DNA of 54,250 nt from a virus, in the IMG/VR virus record IMGVR_UViG_3300017917_002358, positions 1 through 54,250 of that record. One strand, given 5' to 3'. How positions within the stretch are numbered: position 1 is the stretch's first letter; every line of letters starts with the position of its first letter. Of this stretch, positions 28,552 through 37,161 are shown piece after piece. Below the pieces are notes generated by a model that saw only the letters and a list, made by a program, of their open reading frames with translations, did not search any database and was not told where the DNA came from. Position numbers and translations under genes: made by a program.

Positions 28552-29618
28552 TAGATAAATCCTCCCAGTCCCTTGTCTGGGTCTGCTAGCAGAGCACCCT
28601 CAGCAAAGTCATTGAGATTAAATCTTTCATGAATGTTTCTACGGCTATACATTGGACGCAGTGTAATAGAAACCGTGCTCAGAGCAGGCAATCTGGTAAT
28701 CTGTTGAATTGTTTTGGTAATAGTATCCTGTGTTGGGCCACCAAAAAATGTGGTCTTACCTGTTTCAGCAGTTTGAATACTCCCGTTAACATTGGTCTGT
28801 GTTCTACTAAAGGATGTAGTCTGTCCGGGGTTGCCCGATGTAAAGGATGTCTGTGTTTGACTGGTCACTGGCACCGGCAAATAGTCAACATCATTAGGCA
28901 AATTATGACTAAAACTAGTGACCACGCATGGAATGTGTGGGAAGTAATGACTGCCGTAACCGTCTAAAAATACCAAAGGTGGAGGGTTACCAACATTGGC
29001 TCCCTGGCCAAAAAACATTTTTGTGACTGTTCTGAAAAAATAGATCACAGCCATTAAGTATTGACCGTCTGCAGCGCCTTGTACAGTAAAATCACCTGAT
29101 ATTTGAATGTCTGCTACTTCGGAATTGTTGTAAAAATGAGCAGGATAATTGCTGTGTGTTAACTGCGCTGTGGTATAGTGTGCATTATGTGTAACAGAAA
29201 TACTAGGGGTATAAGGCCATATTACACCGTTGGTTTGCACCAATGGGCTTAATATTGCATCAACCGACATCAGCGGATCTTGATAAAACATCTTACAGTT
29301 AGGTGCTAGACTTACTCGGACACGCCAATCGTTGTCACCTGTAGCAGCCGCCTTGTCTGCAGCACCCGAAATTGAGATAGTGGGTGTGGTTTTGCCCTGG
29401 CCAAAAAACCCACCCGCAGGCATGCCACTGATTGCCATACGTGCATTTTTTGGGTCAAGCAAACTTACTGCAGATCCTCCAGAACCAGTTGGCGCTCCCA
29501 CTGTTCTCCAATCAAACCCGCCCCCAGGATTATTTGCATCTGAGGTGTAGTTGTTAGGATTATAGGTCCCCTGACCAATCTTAGTGTAGTCAAATGAGGT
29601 GTCGTCAATAATAGGCAT
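28551..29618 (-). CDS. Baseplate-tail tube junction protein, gp48/gp54-like
   Basis: 355 aa. The N-terminal 70 residues are Gly/Asn/Pro-rich. The central part (RVRVSLAPNCKMFYQDPLMSV, YTPSISVTHNAHYTTAQLTHSNYPAHFYNN, ADIQISGDFTVQGAADGQYLMAVIYFFRTVTKMFFG) has the strand pattern of tail-tube-like domains and matches T4-like gp48 tube-cap proteins better than gp54. These sit on the hub and start tail-tube assembly. It is first in the minus-strand baseplate operon, with a late promoter just upstream and gp53 directly after. I favour gp48 but cannot exclude gp54. Confidence 0.72.
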   Translation of the reverse strand: MPIIDDTSFDYTKIGQGTYNPNNYTSDANNPGGGFDWRTVGAPTGSGGSAVSLLDPKNARMAISGMPAGGFFGQGKTTPTISISGAADKAAATGDNDWRVRVSLAPNCKMFYQDPLMSVDAILSPLVQTNGVIWPYTPSISVTHNAHYTTAQLTHSNYPAHFYNNSEVADIQISGDFTVQGAADGQYLMAVIYFFRTVTKMFFGQGANVGNPPPLVFLDGYGSHYFPHIPCVVTSFSHNLPNDVDYLPVPVTSQTQTSFTSGNPGQTTSFSRTQTNVNGSIQTAETGKTTFFGGPTQDTITKTIQQITRLPALSTVSITLRPMYSRRNIHERFNLNDFAEGALLADPDKGLGGFI

Positions 29619-29642
29619 TTAGTCAAATTCCTCGTGTAAATA

Positions 29643-29650
29643 TATTTATT
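29643..29650 (-). promoter_or_regulatory. Predicted late promoter for the baseplate module
   Basis: The minus strand reads CAATAAATAT, 25-32 bases upstream of the gp48-like start, followed by a GAGG ribosome binding site. It is the only visible promoter-like element at the head of the baseplate operon, divergent from gp55. Confidence 0.5.
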
Positions 29651-29655
29651 GACGT

Positions 29656-29661
29656 TATAAT
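29656..29661 (+). promoter_or_regulatory. Possible sigma70-like -10 box for the gp55 operon
   Basis: TATAAT lies 30 bases before the gp55 ATG in the divergent gap. No good -35 hexamer was found at a 16-18 base spacing, so this is only a candidate early/middle promoter. A GTATATTTAAAGGAATTT segment with an AAAGGA ribosome binding site follows. Confidence 0.3.
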
Positions 29662-29690
29662 AGTAGTATATTTAAAGGAATTTAAAATTA

Positions 29691-30569
29691 ATGCGTAAAG
29701 TAAATTACCTTAACAACAAAGATATATTAAAGGAAATACACAAGAGCAAGTTAACCTACTGTAGTTTTAATGATTCCGCAGACAAGGACTATGACATAAT
29801 TGTCAGCAGTATTGATAAAATCAATAAAAAGACCATAGTAGAAGGTCGCAAGTTACGTGCAGAGCGGCTAGCCAAAGAGCAACAAGAAATAGATTTACTC
29901 AATGGTGTCAAAAAGAAAATTGACGAGTACCTAGAACCTTTAAATAATCTTCCACAGACTGACGTAGTTTTTCGTGTCATGACCTGGGAGCACATTCCTA
30001 TCGACGAAGCCAAGCAACGCAAAGCAGATGCAAAATTTTTAGAAGAATTAGAAGAAGAAACAATTGAAACTGAGTATGATGATCCTAGTCTTGAACTCAA
30101 GGCTCCAGCCAAGTACGTCAAGGTAAACTTCCCCCCGTTTCAGCACTACCGAGTTGACAGCGAAGGAACACCTGTTTTAGTAGGTAAAAGCCATTGGAAG
30201 GGTGGGTTGGAAAAAGGCAAGTTCTCGCGAGATCATGGTAACATGACTGCAAAGTTGGCTCATATGTTTATTAAACTGTGCGAACGCTATGCCACAAGAT
30301 CTAACTGGCGCGGTTATACTTACAATGATGAAATGCGAAGTCAAGCACTGCTACAACTCAGTCAAATTGGTCTGCAGTTTGATGAAAGCAAAAGTCAAAA
30401 TCCCTTTGCTTACTATACCGCTGCTATTACCAACAGTTTTACTCGTGTGTTAAACATCGAAAAACGTAATCAAAACATACGAGACGATATTTTAGAAATG
30501 AACAACTATACACCCAGTTACACACGCCAGGGAGAATGGGGTAGTGGCGGGTGGGGACCTGATGAGTAA
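29691..30569 (+). CDS. gp55: Late transcription sigma factor gp55-like
   Basis: 292 aa. The C-terminal half carries the signature of T4-like gp55: HMFIKLCERYATRSNWRGYT-type segments (about residues 190-215), MRSQALLQLSQIGLQFDESK, and NPFAYYTAAITNSFTRVLNI near residues 238-257, the highly diverged sigma region 2. gp55 binds host RNA polymerase core and, with the sliding clamp and gp33, recognises the late -10 octamer. T4 gp55 is 185 aa; the N-terminal ~150 residues (acidic/Lys-rich, LEELEEETIETEYDDPSLE) are extra. It heads the plus-strand operon and the octamers it would read are visible elsewhere in this window. Confidence 0.88.
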   Translation: MRKVNYLNNKDILKEIHKSKLTYCSFNDSADKDYDIIVSSIDKINKKTIVEGRKLRAERLAKEQQEIDLLNGVKKKIDEYLEPLNNLPQTDVVFRVMTWEHIPIDEAKQRKADAKFLEELEEETIETEYDDPSLELKAPAKYVKVNFPPFQHYRVDSEGTPVLVGKSHWKGGLEKGKFSRDHGNMTAKLAHMFIKLCERYATRSNWRGYTYNDEMRSQALLQLSQIGLQFDESKSQNPFAYYTAAITNSFTRVLNIEKRNQNIRDDILEMNNYTPSYTRQGEWGSGGWGPDE

Positions 30570-31299
30570 TATATTAGTTGTAGGAGACTCATTCAGCCAC
30601 GTTAACGGATTTGACCGCCCAGAAGGAAAATTATGGTTTGATATTTTTTCAGACCGTCATAATATTACCAATCTCAGTTTGTACGGTCAAAGTAATTATA
30701 AGATTTTTTCTAAAACTACAAAAGCACTGTATCAAAATGAATTTGATTTGATTATCATACAATGGACTAGTCTATTTAGATTAACATTTAATTCTGGCCA
30801 TTCAATTGACGACAACGAGGAAATCTGCACTTTTACCAGTGTTTGGAATCCGCAACTTAAAAAAATACATTCTGTTTGGTCTAGATACTTCATACACCCC
30901 AGGGTAGAAATTGTTGAATTTTTATTGCACATACTGGCTTTGTCAGATTTGCTGCAGGCCAAAAATATTCCATATATTTTTATCAAAACTTTTGAGAATT
31001 ATTTTTCAGAACTACAAAAAGATACATGGACTTTGTGCAGTGATGACTTTCTAGACACAGTACTATTCAGACATCAATCGCAGGATTGGGAAATAGAAAA
31101 ATTTTATACAGAACTGAAAGATCTGTATGACAAGGTTGAATCACTAACTGGTAAACATTGGCTCAACCTCAAAAGCGATCCGTGGTTTGATCAAATTTTT
31201 GATTACGCCGACGATGGCGGCCATCCAGGTATCAATACCTGTAAAAAATATGGCAACGATGTAGTTGATTTTGCCAAAACACTTAGAATTTTACTGTAA
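30562..31299 (+). CDS. SGNH-hydrolase-like protein
   Basis: 245 aa from the ATG at 30562, chosen over an ATG six codons upstream because it overlaps the gp55 end (ATGAGTAA) and gives the usual start MSNILVVGDSFSHVNG. GDS at residues 8-10 is the block I motif of SGNH/GDSL hydrolases, and DDGGHPG near residue 217 fits block V (D-x-x-H). Such enzymes de-acylate or acylate sugars and lipids. The block II Gly and block III Asn are not clear (LYGQSNYK near residue 40 may contribute both), so activity is uncertain. It is visibly AT-richer than the nuclease genes around it, suggesting a cargo gene inserted between gp55 and gp47. Confidence 0.65.
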   Translation: MSNILVVGDSFSHVNGFDRPEGKLWFDIFSDRHNITNLSLYGQSNYKIFSKTTKALYQNEFDLIIIQWTSLFRLTFNSGHSIDDNEEICTFTSVWNPQLKKIHSVWSRYFIHPRVEIVEFLLHILALSDLLQAKNIPYIFIKTFENYFSELQKDTWTLCSDDFLDTVLFRHQSQDWEIEKFYTELKDLYDKVESLTGKHWLNLKSDPWFDQIFDYADDGGHPGINTCKKYGNDVVDFAKTLRILL

Positions 31300-31318
31300 A
31301 CCCTATAAAATATAGTAT

Positions 31319-32335
31319 ATGGCTACATTATTTAAAAAAGCAGCAGTCTGCACAGACATACATTTTGGATTAAAATCAAACAGTCAATTACATAACGATG
31401 ACTGTCTAAATTTTATTCAATGGTTTATTAAAACAGCCAAGGAACAGGGTTGCGAAACTGCATTTTTTCTTGGTGATTGGCACAATAATCGAGCGTCCAT
31501 AAATATTGTCACGCTGAATTACAGCCTTCGTGCCCTGGAGTTGCTGAATGCAAACTTTGATCGTGTTTATTTTATTCCTGGCAATCACGACCTTTATTAT
31601 CGTGACAAGAGAGATATACAAAGCGTTGAGTGGGCTCGACATCTCCCCAATGTACAAATTGTTAATGATTGGTTCGTTGATGGCGATGTTGTTATTGCTC
31701 CTTGGCTCGTCGGCCATGATCATAAACGCATAGGCAAACTTGAGGGCAAATACTGCTTTGGGCACTTTGAACTACCGCATTTCTACATGAATGCCATGGT
31801 GGCCATGCCAGATACCGGAGAGATTGCTCGAGAAGACTTTATGGGCTTTGATCACGTGTTCAGTGGGCATTTTCATAAACGTCAAACCTATAAGAACATC
31901 ACTTATATTGGCAATTGCTTCCCGCATAATTATGCAGACGCTGGAGACGACGAGCGTGGTATGATGATCTTAGAATGGGGTAAAGAGCCAGAATATCATG
32001 CTTGGTCAGACCAGCCCAAATATAGAGTGTATAATCTAAGTGATATTCTTAAGACTCCAGAATCACTGTTGCTGCCAGGCATGCACTGCCGTGTAAACAT
32101 TGACATTGATATTACCTATGAAGAAGCCACCTTCATCAAAGAAACGTTTGTAGGCACTTACCAACTTAGAGAACTCACCCTGATTCCTGTTAAGAATGCA
32201 GACGTTGGCACTGACATTGCTCTAGGCAATGTAGCATTTGAAAGCATCGACACTATTGTCACTAACAATTTAACCAATATTGAAAGCGACCACTACGACA
32301 GTAAGTTATTGTTAGATATCTATAGGCATCTGTAA
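31319..32335 (+). CDS. gp47: Recombination endonuclease subunit gp47-like (Mre11/SbcD family)
   Basis: 338 aa, the length of T4 gp47 (339 aa). All metallophosphoesterase motifs are present: DIH at residues 13-15, GDWH at 52-55, GNHD near 92, GHFE near 148 and GHFHKR near 180. These bind two Mn ions in Mre11/SbcD nucleases. With gp46 it resects broken phage DNA for recombination-dependent replication and helps degrade host DNA. gp46 lies 1.2 kb downstream, separated by one cargo gene. Confidence 0.93.
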   Translation: MATLFKKAAVCTDIHFGLKSNSQLHNDDCLNFIQWFIKTAKEQGCETAFFLGDWHNNRASINIVTLNYSLRALELLNANFDRVYFIPGNHDLYYRDKRDIQSVEWARHLPNVQIVNDWFVDGDVVIAPWLVGHDHKRIGKLEGKYCFGHFELPHFYMNAMVAMPDTGEIAREDFMGFDHVFSGHFHKRQTYKNITYIGNCFPHNYADAGDDERGMMILEWGKEPEYHAWSDQPKYRVYNLSDILKTPESLLLPGMHCRVNIDIDITYEEATFIKETFVGTYQLRELTLIPVKNADVGTDIALGNVAFESIDTIVTNNLTNIESDHYDSKLLLDIYRHL

Positions 32336-32359
32336 TTCTAACCTGGCCAAGATACCACT

Positions 32360-33532
32360 GTGAAAGATACTTTAATTTACAATCCAACTTCTACTCTACC
32401 GTGGACTCAAATCACCGAGCATTTAAATTCAAAATATCAAATACTTGGAACGTTTGACCTGTCTGATTTTGATCACGACATGGAAAATTTGTATGTAGAA
32501 TTATCTAAAGTTAAATTAACCAAATACTCTCCTACTCAAAAAATAGTTTTATATTACTATGAAACTGATTTTTATCTTAGCGGAAAAAGTTTTTTACTAT
32601 ACAATCTACAACAGATATTATGCAAATTGGATATACCCCAGTTTGCAGTTATCATGCTGTCTGCACATTATGGTATCGACCGCGAGGTGCATACCTTAGC
32701 AAAACAAATATGCAACGATTCTACAAAAATGAATATATGGACTAGCAGTTATGTGCAAGTTCTAGCCAACCCTTCTGCTCCGTTAAATAATAATTCTAAC
32801 GTAGATACAATTAAATATCCGTTTATCTGTCTAAACGGAACACAAAGAACACATCGTCTAATGTTTCTATGTCTACTTGATTATTTGAATCTGGTAGAAC
32901 AAGGTATTGTCACATGGTATTTTTCTTCTAATAATATTAAAAACAATAGAATTCAACGACAAAAGAATAGTTTAAACTATGACAGTGGCTGCTTGTTTTT
33001 AACTACAGTACCGCATTCAAGAATAAACGATCATGTTACATGGTCAAATGCACTGCATGAAGTTTTTCAGAGTCATGCCTTAAAATTTAAAGGTACGTCT
33101 AGATCGCACCCTGAGGTTTCACCGTACTCAATTGACTGCACTGTTGAGGAACACTTTGCTAAATCTTTTTTATATGTAATCACAGAAACTGTTTACGATT
33201 ATCCTAATAGGTTGTTAACAGAAAAAATATTTAAAGGATTTATTAATCGGCGGCCGTTTATTGTTGTCGGTACGCCCCATACTTTAAAACAATTACGAGA
33301 TTTAGGTTTTAAAACCTTTGATAGCATCATTGACGAAAGTTATGACGACATTTTTGATCCAAGTGATAGACTAATGGCTTTAGGTAAAATAGTTAAAGAT
33401 ATTACTAGTAAGCCAATTGAAGTACTTAAAGAAATGTGCTATAGTATAGAAGACATCTTAGAGTATAATCACAATTACTATCATGATAATTTTTGCAAAG
33501 TTGATTTAATTAGAAAATTAAAAAGCCTTTAA
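32360..33532 (+). CDS. Unknown protein, possible glycosyltransferase-like, between gp47 and gp46
   Basis: 390 aa with a GTG start (32360). I cannot assign a proven function. Visible segments: YPFICLNGTQRTHRLMFLCL near residue 155, where the R-x-H-R pattern stands out, and a C-terminal block ITETVYDYPNRLLTEKIFKG then RRPFIVVGTPHTLKQLRDLG and FDSIIDESYDD (residues about 275-330). An E-K-x-F-(K/R)...P-F-I-V-x-G block is reminiscent of GT10-type glycosyltransferases and recurs in proteins of unknown function in large aquatic phages. The gene is AT-rich compared with gp46 and gp47 and splits that pair, so it looks like inserted cargo. It ends 3 bases before gp46. Confidence 0.6.
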   Translation: MKDTLIYNPTSTLPWTQITEHLNSKYQILGTFDLSDFDHDMENLYVELSKVKLTKYSPTQKIVLYYYETDFYLSGKSFLLYNLQQILCKLDIPQFAVIMLSAHYGIDREVHTLAKQICNDSTKMNIWTSSYVQVLANPSAPLNNNSNVDTIKYPFICLNGTQRTHRLMFLCLLDYLNLVEQGIVTWYFSSNNIKNNRIQRQKNSLNYDSGCLFLTTVPHSRINDHVTWSNALHEVFQSHALKFKGTSRSHPEVSPYSIDCTVEEHFAKSFLYVITETVYDYPNRLLTEKIFKGFINRRPFIVVGTPHTLKQLRDLGFKTFDSIIDESYDDIFDPSDRLMALGKIVKDITSKPIEVLKEMCYSIEDILEYNHNYYHDNFCKVDLIRKLKSL

Positions 33533-33535
33533 AAT

Positions 33536-35308
33536 ATGTTTAGAATAAAACATCTTACAGTAAAAAACTTTATGAGTGTGGGTAATACCACACAGGCAGT
33601 AAACTTTGACCGCAAGGATCTTACCTTGGTATTAGGTGAAAATATTGACCTAGGTGGTGATGACACTGGCGCTAGAAACGGCACGGGCAAAACTACTATC
33701 ATCAATGCCCTGAGTTACGCTCTCTATGGCCAAGCATTAACTAACATTCGCAAGGACAATTTAGTTAACAAGACTAACAGCAAAGGCATGTTGGTAACCA
33801 TTGACTTTGAGGTCAATGGTGTTGACTATAGAATTGAACGCGGGCGTAAACCTAATGTGCTAAAGTTTTTCATAGGTGATGCTGAACAAGAAAGCAAGGA
33901 CGACAACAGTCAAGGCGACAGTCGCGAAACGCAGGCAGAAATAGAACGCCTGCTGCAGATGTCACATGACATGTTCAAACATATTGTAGCCTTAAACACC
34001 TATACAGAACCTTTTCTTGCACTAAAGAGCAACGACCAACGCACTATCATTGAACAGTTGTTGGGCATTACTTTGCTCAGTGAAAAGGCAGAAGCACTCA
34101 AAGAACAACAGAAAGCCACTCGCGATGCTATACAAGCAGAAGAGTTTAATATCAAAGCCATTCAAGATGCCAACAGGCGTATTGAAGAGCAAATAGAAAG
34201 TCTCAAACGTCGGCAAACCCTGTGGCAGAACAAACACAAGGAAGACATAGAAAAACTGCAGACAGCCCTAGATGAGTTACTAAAGATTAACATCGATGCA
34301 GAAATACGTGCACACAAGGATCTATCTGCGTGGAATCAAAAACGCAAGGACATTGATGATCTCAACCGTGTGATTCAACGTGCAGAACAGGATCAGTCAC
34401 GCGAAGAACGTACTATCGATAAACTTAACAAAGAAATTGAAGATCTTAAGAATCATAAGTGTTACGCTTGTGGCCAAGATCTACACGATGCTAAACATGA
34501 AGAAGTGTTGGCCGCTAAAGAAGCCGCATTAAAGGACGCTAGTCTGCAATACCTTAGCACACAGACTCAGTGGTTAGAACTTACCGATGCTTTAAAATCT
34601 TTAGGAGACCCGGATCCTCAACCTAAGGTATTCTACGACAAGGAAGAAGATGCCATACATCATCGATCAACTGTGGCAAATTTACAACAACAGTTGACTA
34701 ATAAGGGCATTGAAGCAGACCCCTATGCTGAACAGATTGAGGAAATGACTCACACCGCCCTAGCAGAGATTGATTATACCGCAATGAATGATTTGGTCAG
34801 AGTCAAAGACCATCAGGAGTTTTTGTATAAGTTACTGACCAACAAGGATTCTTATATCCGCAAGCGTATTATTGATCAGAACCTAAGTTATCTTAACGCT
34901 AGACTTGGTCACTATCTTGACAAGATAGGTTTGCCACACACGGTAAACTTTGTCAACGACCTTAGCGTTAACATTACAGAACTTGGGCGCGAACTAGACT
35001 TTGACAACCTCAGCAGAGGCGAACGCAACAGACTAATTCTAAGTTTATCATGGGCATTCCGTGATGTTTGGGAAAGCCTATATCAACCCATTAATTTGTT
35101 GTTTATTGATGAATTGGTAGACAGTGGTATGGATGCTAGCGGTGTTGAAAACTCACTGGCCATACTCAAACGCATGAGTCGCGATACTCACAAGAGCATC
35201 TGGTTAGTTTCACATCGTGATGAACTAGGAGGTCGCGTAAATAATGTCTTAACTGTAGTAAAAGAAAATGGTTTTACCACGTACAATACTGATGTGGATA
35301 TATCATGA
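33536..35308 (+). CDS. gp46: Recombination endonuclease subunit gp46-like (Rad50/SbcC family)
   Basis: 590 aa (T4 gp46 is 560). Walker A GARNGTGKTT lies at residues 45-54, a coiled-coil arm surrounds the zinc hook CYACGQD near 310, the ABC signature NLSRGERNRL lies near 490 and Walker B NLLFIDEL near 520, followed by a D-loop and the SHRDE switch. This is the ATPase partner of gp47; the zinc hook dimerises two complexes across DNA. The gene overlaps the next by four bases (ATGA), so the cargo gene downstream is probably translationally coupled. Confidence 0.94.
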   Translation: MFRIKHLTVKNFMSVGNTTQAVNFDRKDLTLVLGENIDLGGDDTGARNGTGKTTIINALSYALYGQALTNIRKDNLVNKTNSKGMLVTIDFEVNGVDYRIERGRKPNVLKFFIGDAEQESKDDNSQGDSRETQAEIERLLQMSHDMFKHIVALNTYTEPFLALKSNDQRTIIEQLLGITLLSEKAEALKEQQKATRDAIQAEEFNIKAIQDANRRIEEQIESLKRRQTLWQNKHKEDIEKLQTALDELLKINIDAEIRAHKDLSAWNQKRKDIDDLNRVIQRAEQDQSREERTIDKLNKEIEDLKNHKCYACGQDLHDAKHEEVLAAKEAALKDASLQYLSTQTQWLELTDALKSLGDPDPQPKVFYDKEEDAIHHRSTVANLQQQLTNKGIEADPYAEQIEEMTHTALAEIDYTAMNDLVRVKDHQEFLYKLLTNKDSYIRKRIIDQNLSYLNARLGHYLDKIGLPHTVNFVNDLSVNITELGRELDFDNLSRGERNRLILSLSWAFRDVWESLYQPINLLFIDELVDSGMDASGVENSLAILKRMSRDTHKSIWLVSHRDELGGRVNNVLTVVKENGFTTYNTDVDIS

Positions 35309-35829
35309 ATATAGCAATCACTGGTCACACAAGAGGTGTGGGCAAATTCATATACGAACACTTTAAACCCAAAGCAAATGTAATTGGTTTGTCTAGAAGT
35401 AACGGCTACGATATTAATGACACTTCTGATATTTTAGATGCAGTTAAAAATTCTGATGTTTTTATCAACAATGCCTACAGTGGATACCAGCAAGTATTTC
35501 TATTAGAAGAATTATATCAACGTTGGAAGGATCTAGATAAAATTATAATCAGTATTGGTAGTGTGATTACTGATTATCCTAGGATTGAGGAAGAACTAGA
35601 TAATGACCCGTGGCCATATAGAGATCACAAACTTGCTTTACAGAAAAAATTTAGGCAGTTAGTTTGGACTCCTAGTAGATGTCATTTAGTGTTGATTAAT
35701 TTGGGAGCAACCGACACTGATCTTATCAAACATTTAAATTGTACTAAATTAACTGCCAAAGACATAATATACACAGTTGAACTGGCATTTAATAAAATAA
35801 TTAAAGAAATCACAGTTTATGCAAAATAA
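35305..35829 (+). CDS. Short-chain dehydrogenase/reductase-like protein
   Basis: 174 aa. The N-terminus MNIAITGHTRGVGK matches the TGxxxGxG nucleotide-binding loop of SDR enzymes (residues 6-13), FINNAYSGY near 54-62 fits the NNAG motif, ISIGS (residues 82-86) supplies the serine position and YRDHK (105-109) is a textbook YxxxK catalytic motif. At 174 aa it is shorter than classic SDRs (about 250 aa), missing mostly the C-terminal substrate loop. It probably binds NAD(P); the substrate is unknown. Start overlaps gp46 by four bases; its end overlaps the radical SAM gene by 11 bases. Confidence 0.72.
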   Translation: MNIAITGHTRGVGKFIYEHFKPKANVIGLSRSNGYDINDTSDILDAVKNSDVFINNAYSGYQQVFLLEELYQRWKDLDKIIISIGSVITDYPRIEEELDNDPWPYRDHKLALQKKFRQLVWTPSRCHLVLINLGATDTDLIKHLNCTKLTAKDIIYTVELAFNKIIKEITVYAK

Positions 35830-36940
35830 GTACGGCTTTCAATTTTATCACTGGCACTTAGAACCCAGTAGTCGGTGCACTCTGCGTTGTCCTCGATGTC
35901 CGCGAGAAGAAATGCAAAAAGATATCCCGTGGCTTAACAAAGACCTAACATTAGAATTGTTTAAAAAAGTTTTTGACGAAAACATGTTAAAAAATCGCGT
36001 TAAGCGTATCACCATGTGCGGTGATGTTGGTGATCCTATATATTGTCATGACTACTTAGATATTTGTGCGTATATTAAAGAAATGAATCCTAAGATTCAC
36101 ATATACACCATTACAAATGGTAGTTATAAGAAAAAAGAATGGTGGGAACGTTTTGGTAATATACTCAACGAAAATGACACTGTAGCATTTAGTATAGATG
36201 GATATGATGATGCAAGTAACAATTTGTATCGAGTCAATAGTAATTGGAATAGTATAATGTTAGGTATGTCAACGTTGACTCAGATAAAACGAGCACATAT
36301 CACTTGGGCCGTTATTGTTTTTGCTTTTAATCAAGATAAATTAAAAGAAATAGAACTTATGGCAAAAACTCTTGGGTGTGACACTTTACAAATAACGAAA
36401 AGTATTAAATTTGGTAGCAGATTTAGTGTTTACAACACTGATAATTCTATAGACAATTTAGAGCCTAGAAAAGAATTTGTAAGTCAGAGTGGTAGATACG
36501 AAAGATATAGTATACAGTTAAGTGATCGAGTTTTAGATAATAACGAGTATATGAATACAAATAAAATTAACTGGATTAATACTGTTGAAACTTACAAAAA
36601 TGATTATATAATTCCATTGTGTTTAATAGGCAATCGAGGTATGTACCTCAACGCCGATGGACAAATTTATCCGTGCAGTTGGGTTGCGGCACCGCACCGC
36701 GGAAGACAAAGTCCCTTGACAGGGAAAATATTAAAATTAGAAAATAGTTTATTTAGGAAATACGAACATCTTTTTAATGTTAATTATAGAACGTTTGAAG
36801 AAATCATTAATGATCCAATTTGGGAAAAATTATTTAAAAGTTGGCACAGCAAAGATCATGCCTTTATTGAGTGCGAAGAAAAATGCAACAATTGCGCTGT
36901 TCAGGATGAAAAATATAGCGTAGGGTATCTTACAAATTAA
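35819..36940 (+). CDS. Radical SAM protein with SPASM-like C-terminus
   Basis: 373 aa. C20-x3-C24-x2-C27 (RCTLRCPRCPRE) is the iron-sulfur site of radical SAM enzymes. CGDVGDP near residue 68 fits the SAM-binding GGE-type strand and VAFSIDGYDD a later barrel strand. The C-terminal third holds additional cysteines: CLIGNRGMYLNADGQIYPCSW near 261-281 and C-x3-C-x2-C (CEEKCNNC) near 355, a SPASM-like arrangement for auxiliary clusters. Such enzymes modify peptides or small molecules; the partner is not obvious. It overlaps the SDR gene by 11 bases, so the two are expressed together. The gene is AT-rich and looks like cargo. Confidence 0.85.
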   Translation: MQNKYGFQFYHWHLEPSSRCTLRCPRCPREEMQKDIPWLNKDLTLELFKKVFDENMLKNRVKRITMCGDVGDPIYCHDYLDICAYIKEMNPKIHIYTITNGSYKKKEWWERFGNILNENDTVAFSIDGYDDASNNLYRVNSNWNSIMLGMSTLTQIKRAHITWAVIVFAFNQDKLKEIELMAKTLGCDTLQITKSIKFGSRFSVYNTDNSIDNLEPRKEFVSQSGRYERYSIQLSDRVLDNNEYMNTNKINWINTVETYKNDYIIPLCLIGNRGMYLNADGQIYPCSWVAAPHRGRQSPLTGKILKLENSLFRKYEHLFNVNYRTFEEIINDPIWEKLFKSWHSKDHAFIECEEKCNNCAVQDEKYSVGYLTN

Positions 36941-36972
36941 ATAATACATAACTTTCTAAGGAGAAAATCAGT

Positions 36973-37161
36973 ATGTCAACAACACATGAACAAATTCAAG
37001 CAGCATTTGAATCATACCTAGCAGAAAACGAAAAGTTTGAAGGCAAGGGCGTTAAGGCCGCGGCCGCACGTGCTCGCGGAGCATTGGGCGATCTTGGCAA
37101 GTTAGTCAAGGCTCGACGCGCAGAGATTCAAGAAAAGAAAAACGCAATGACAGGTAAGTAA
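36973..37161 (+). CDS. Small basic histone H1-like protein
   Basis: 62 aa. The first 25 residues are polar/acidic (HEQIQAAFESYLAENEKFEG), the rest Lys/Arg/Ala-rich (KAAAARARGALGDLGKLVKA, RRAEIQEKK), resembling the Lys/Ala-rich tails of bacterial histone H1-like proteins. It may bind DNA, but charge pattern is the only evidence. Similar small proteins occur in many T4-like phages of aquatic bacteria. A strong AAGGAG ribosome binding site precedes the ATG. Its stop overlaps the next start (TAATG). Confidence 0.7.
   Translation: MSTTHEQIQAAFESYLAENEKFEGKGVKAAAARARGALGDLGKLVKARRAEIQEKKNAMTGK

Noticed and set aside
30544-30561. Upstream ATG giving six extra residues to the SGNH-like protein
   Set aside because: The start at 30562 overlaps the gp55 stop and places the GDS motif where the family has it; the extra residues add nothing.
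36973-37161. 62-aa protein as a precursor peptide for the radical SAM enzyme
   Set aside because: It is a Lys/Ala/Arg-rich helical protein of a type common in T4-like phages, without a leader/core layout; the link is only proximity.
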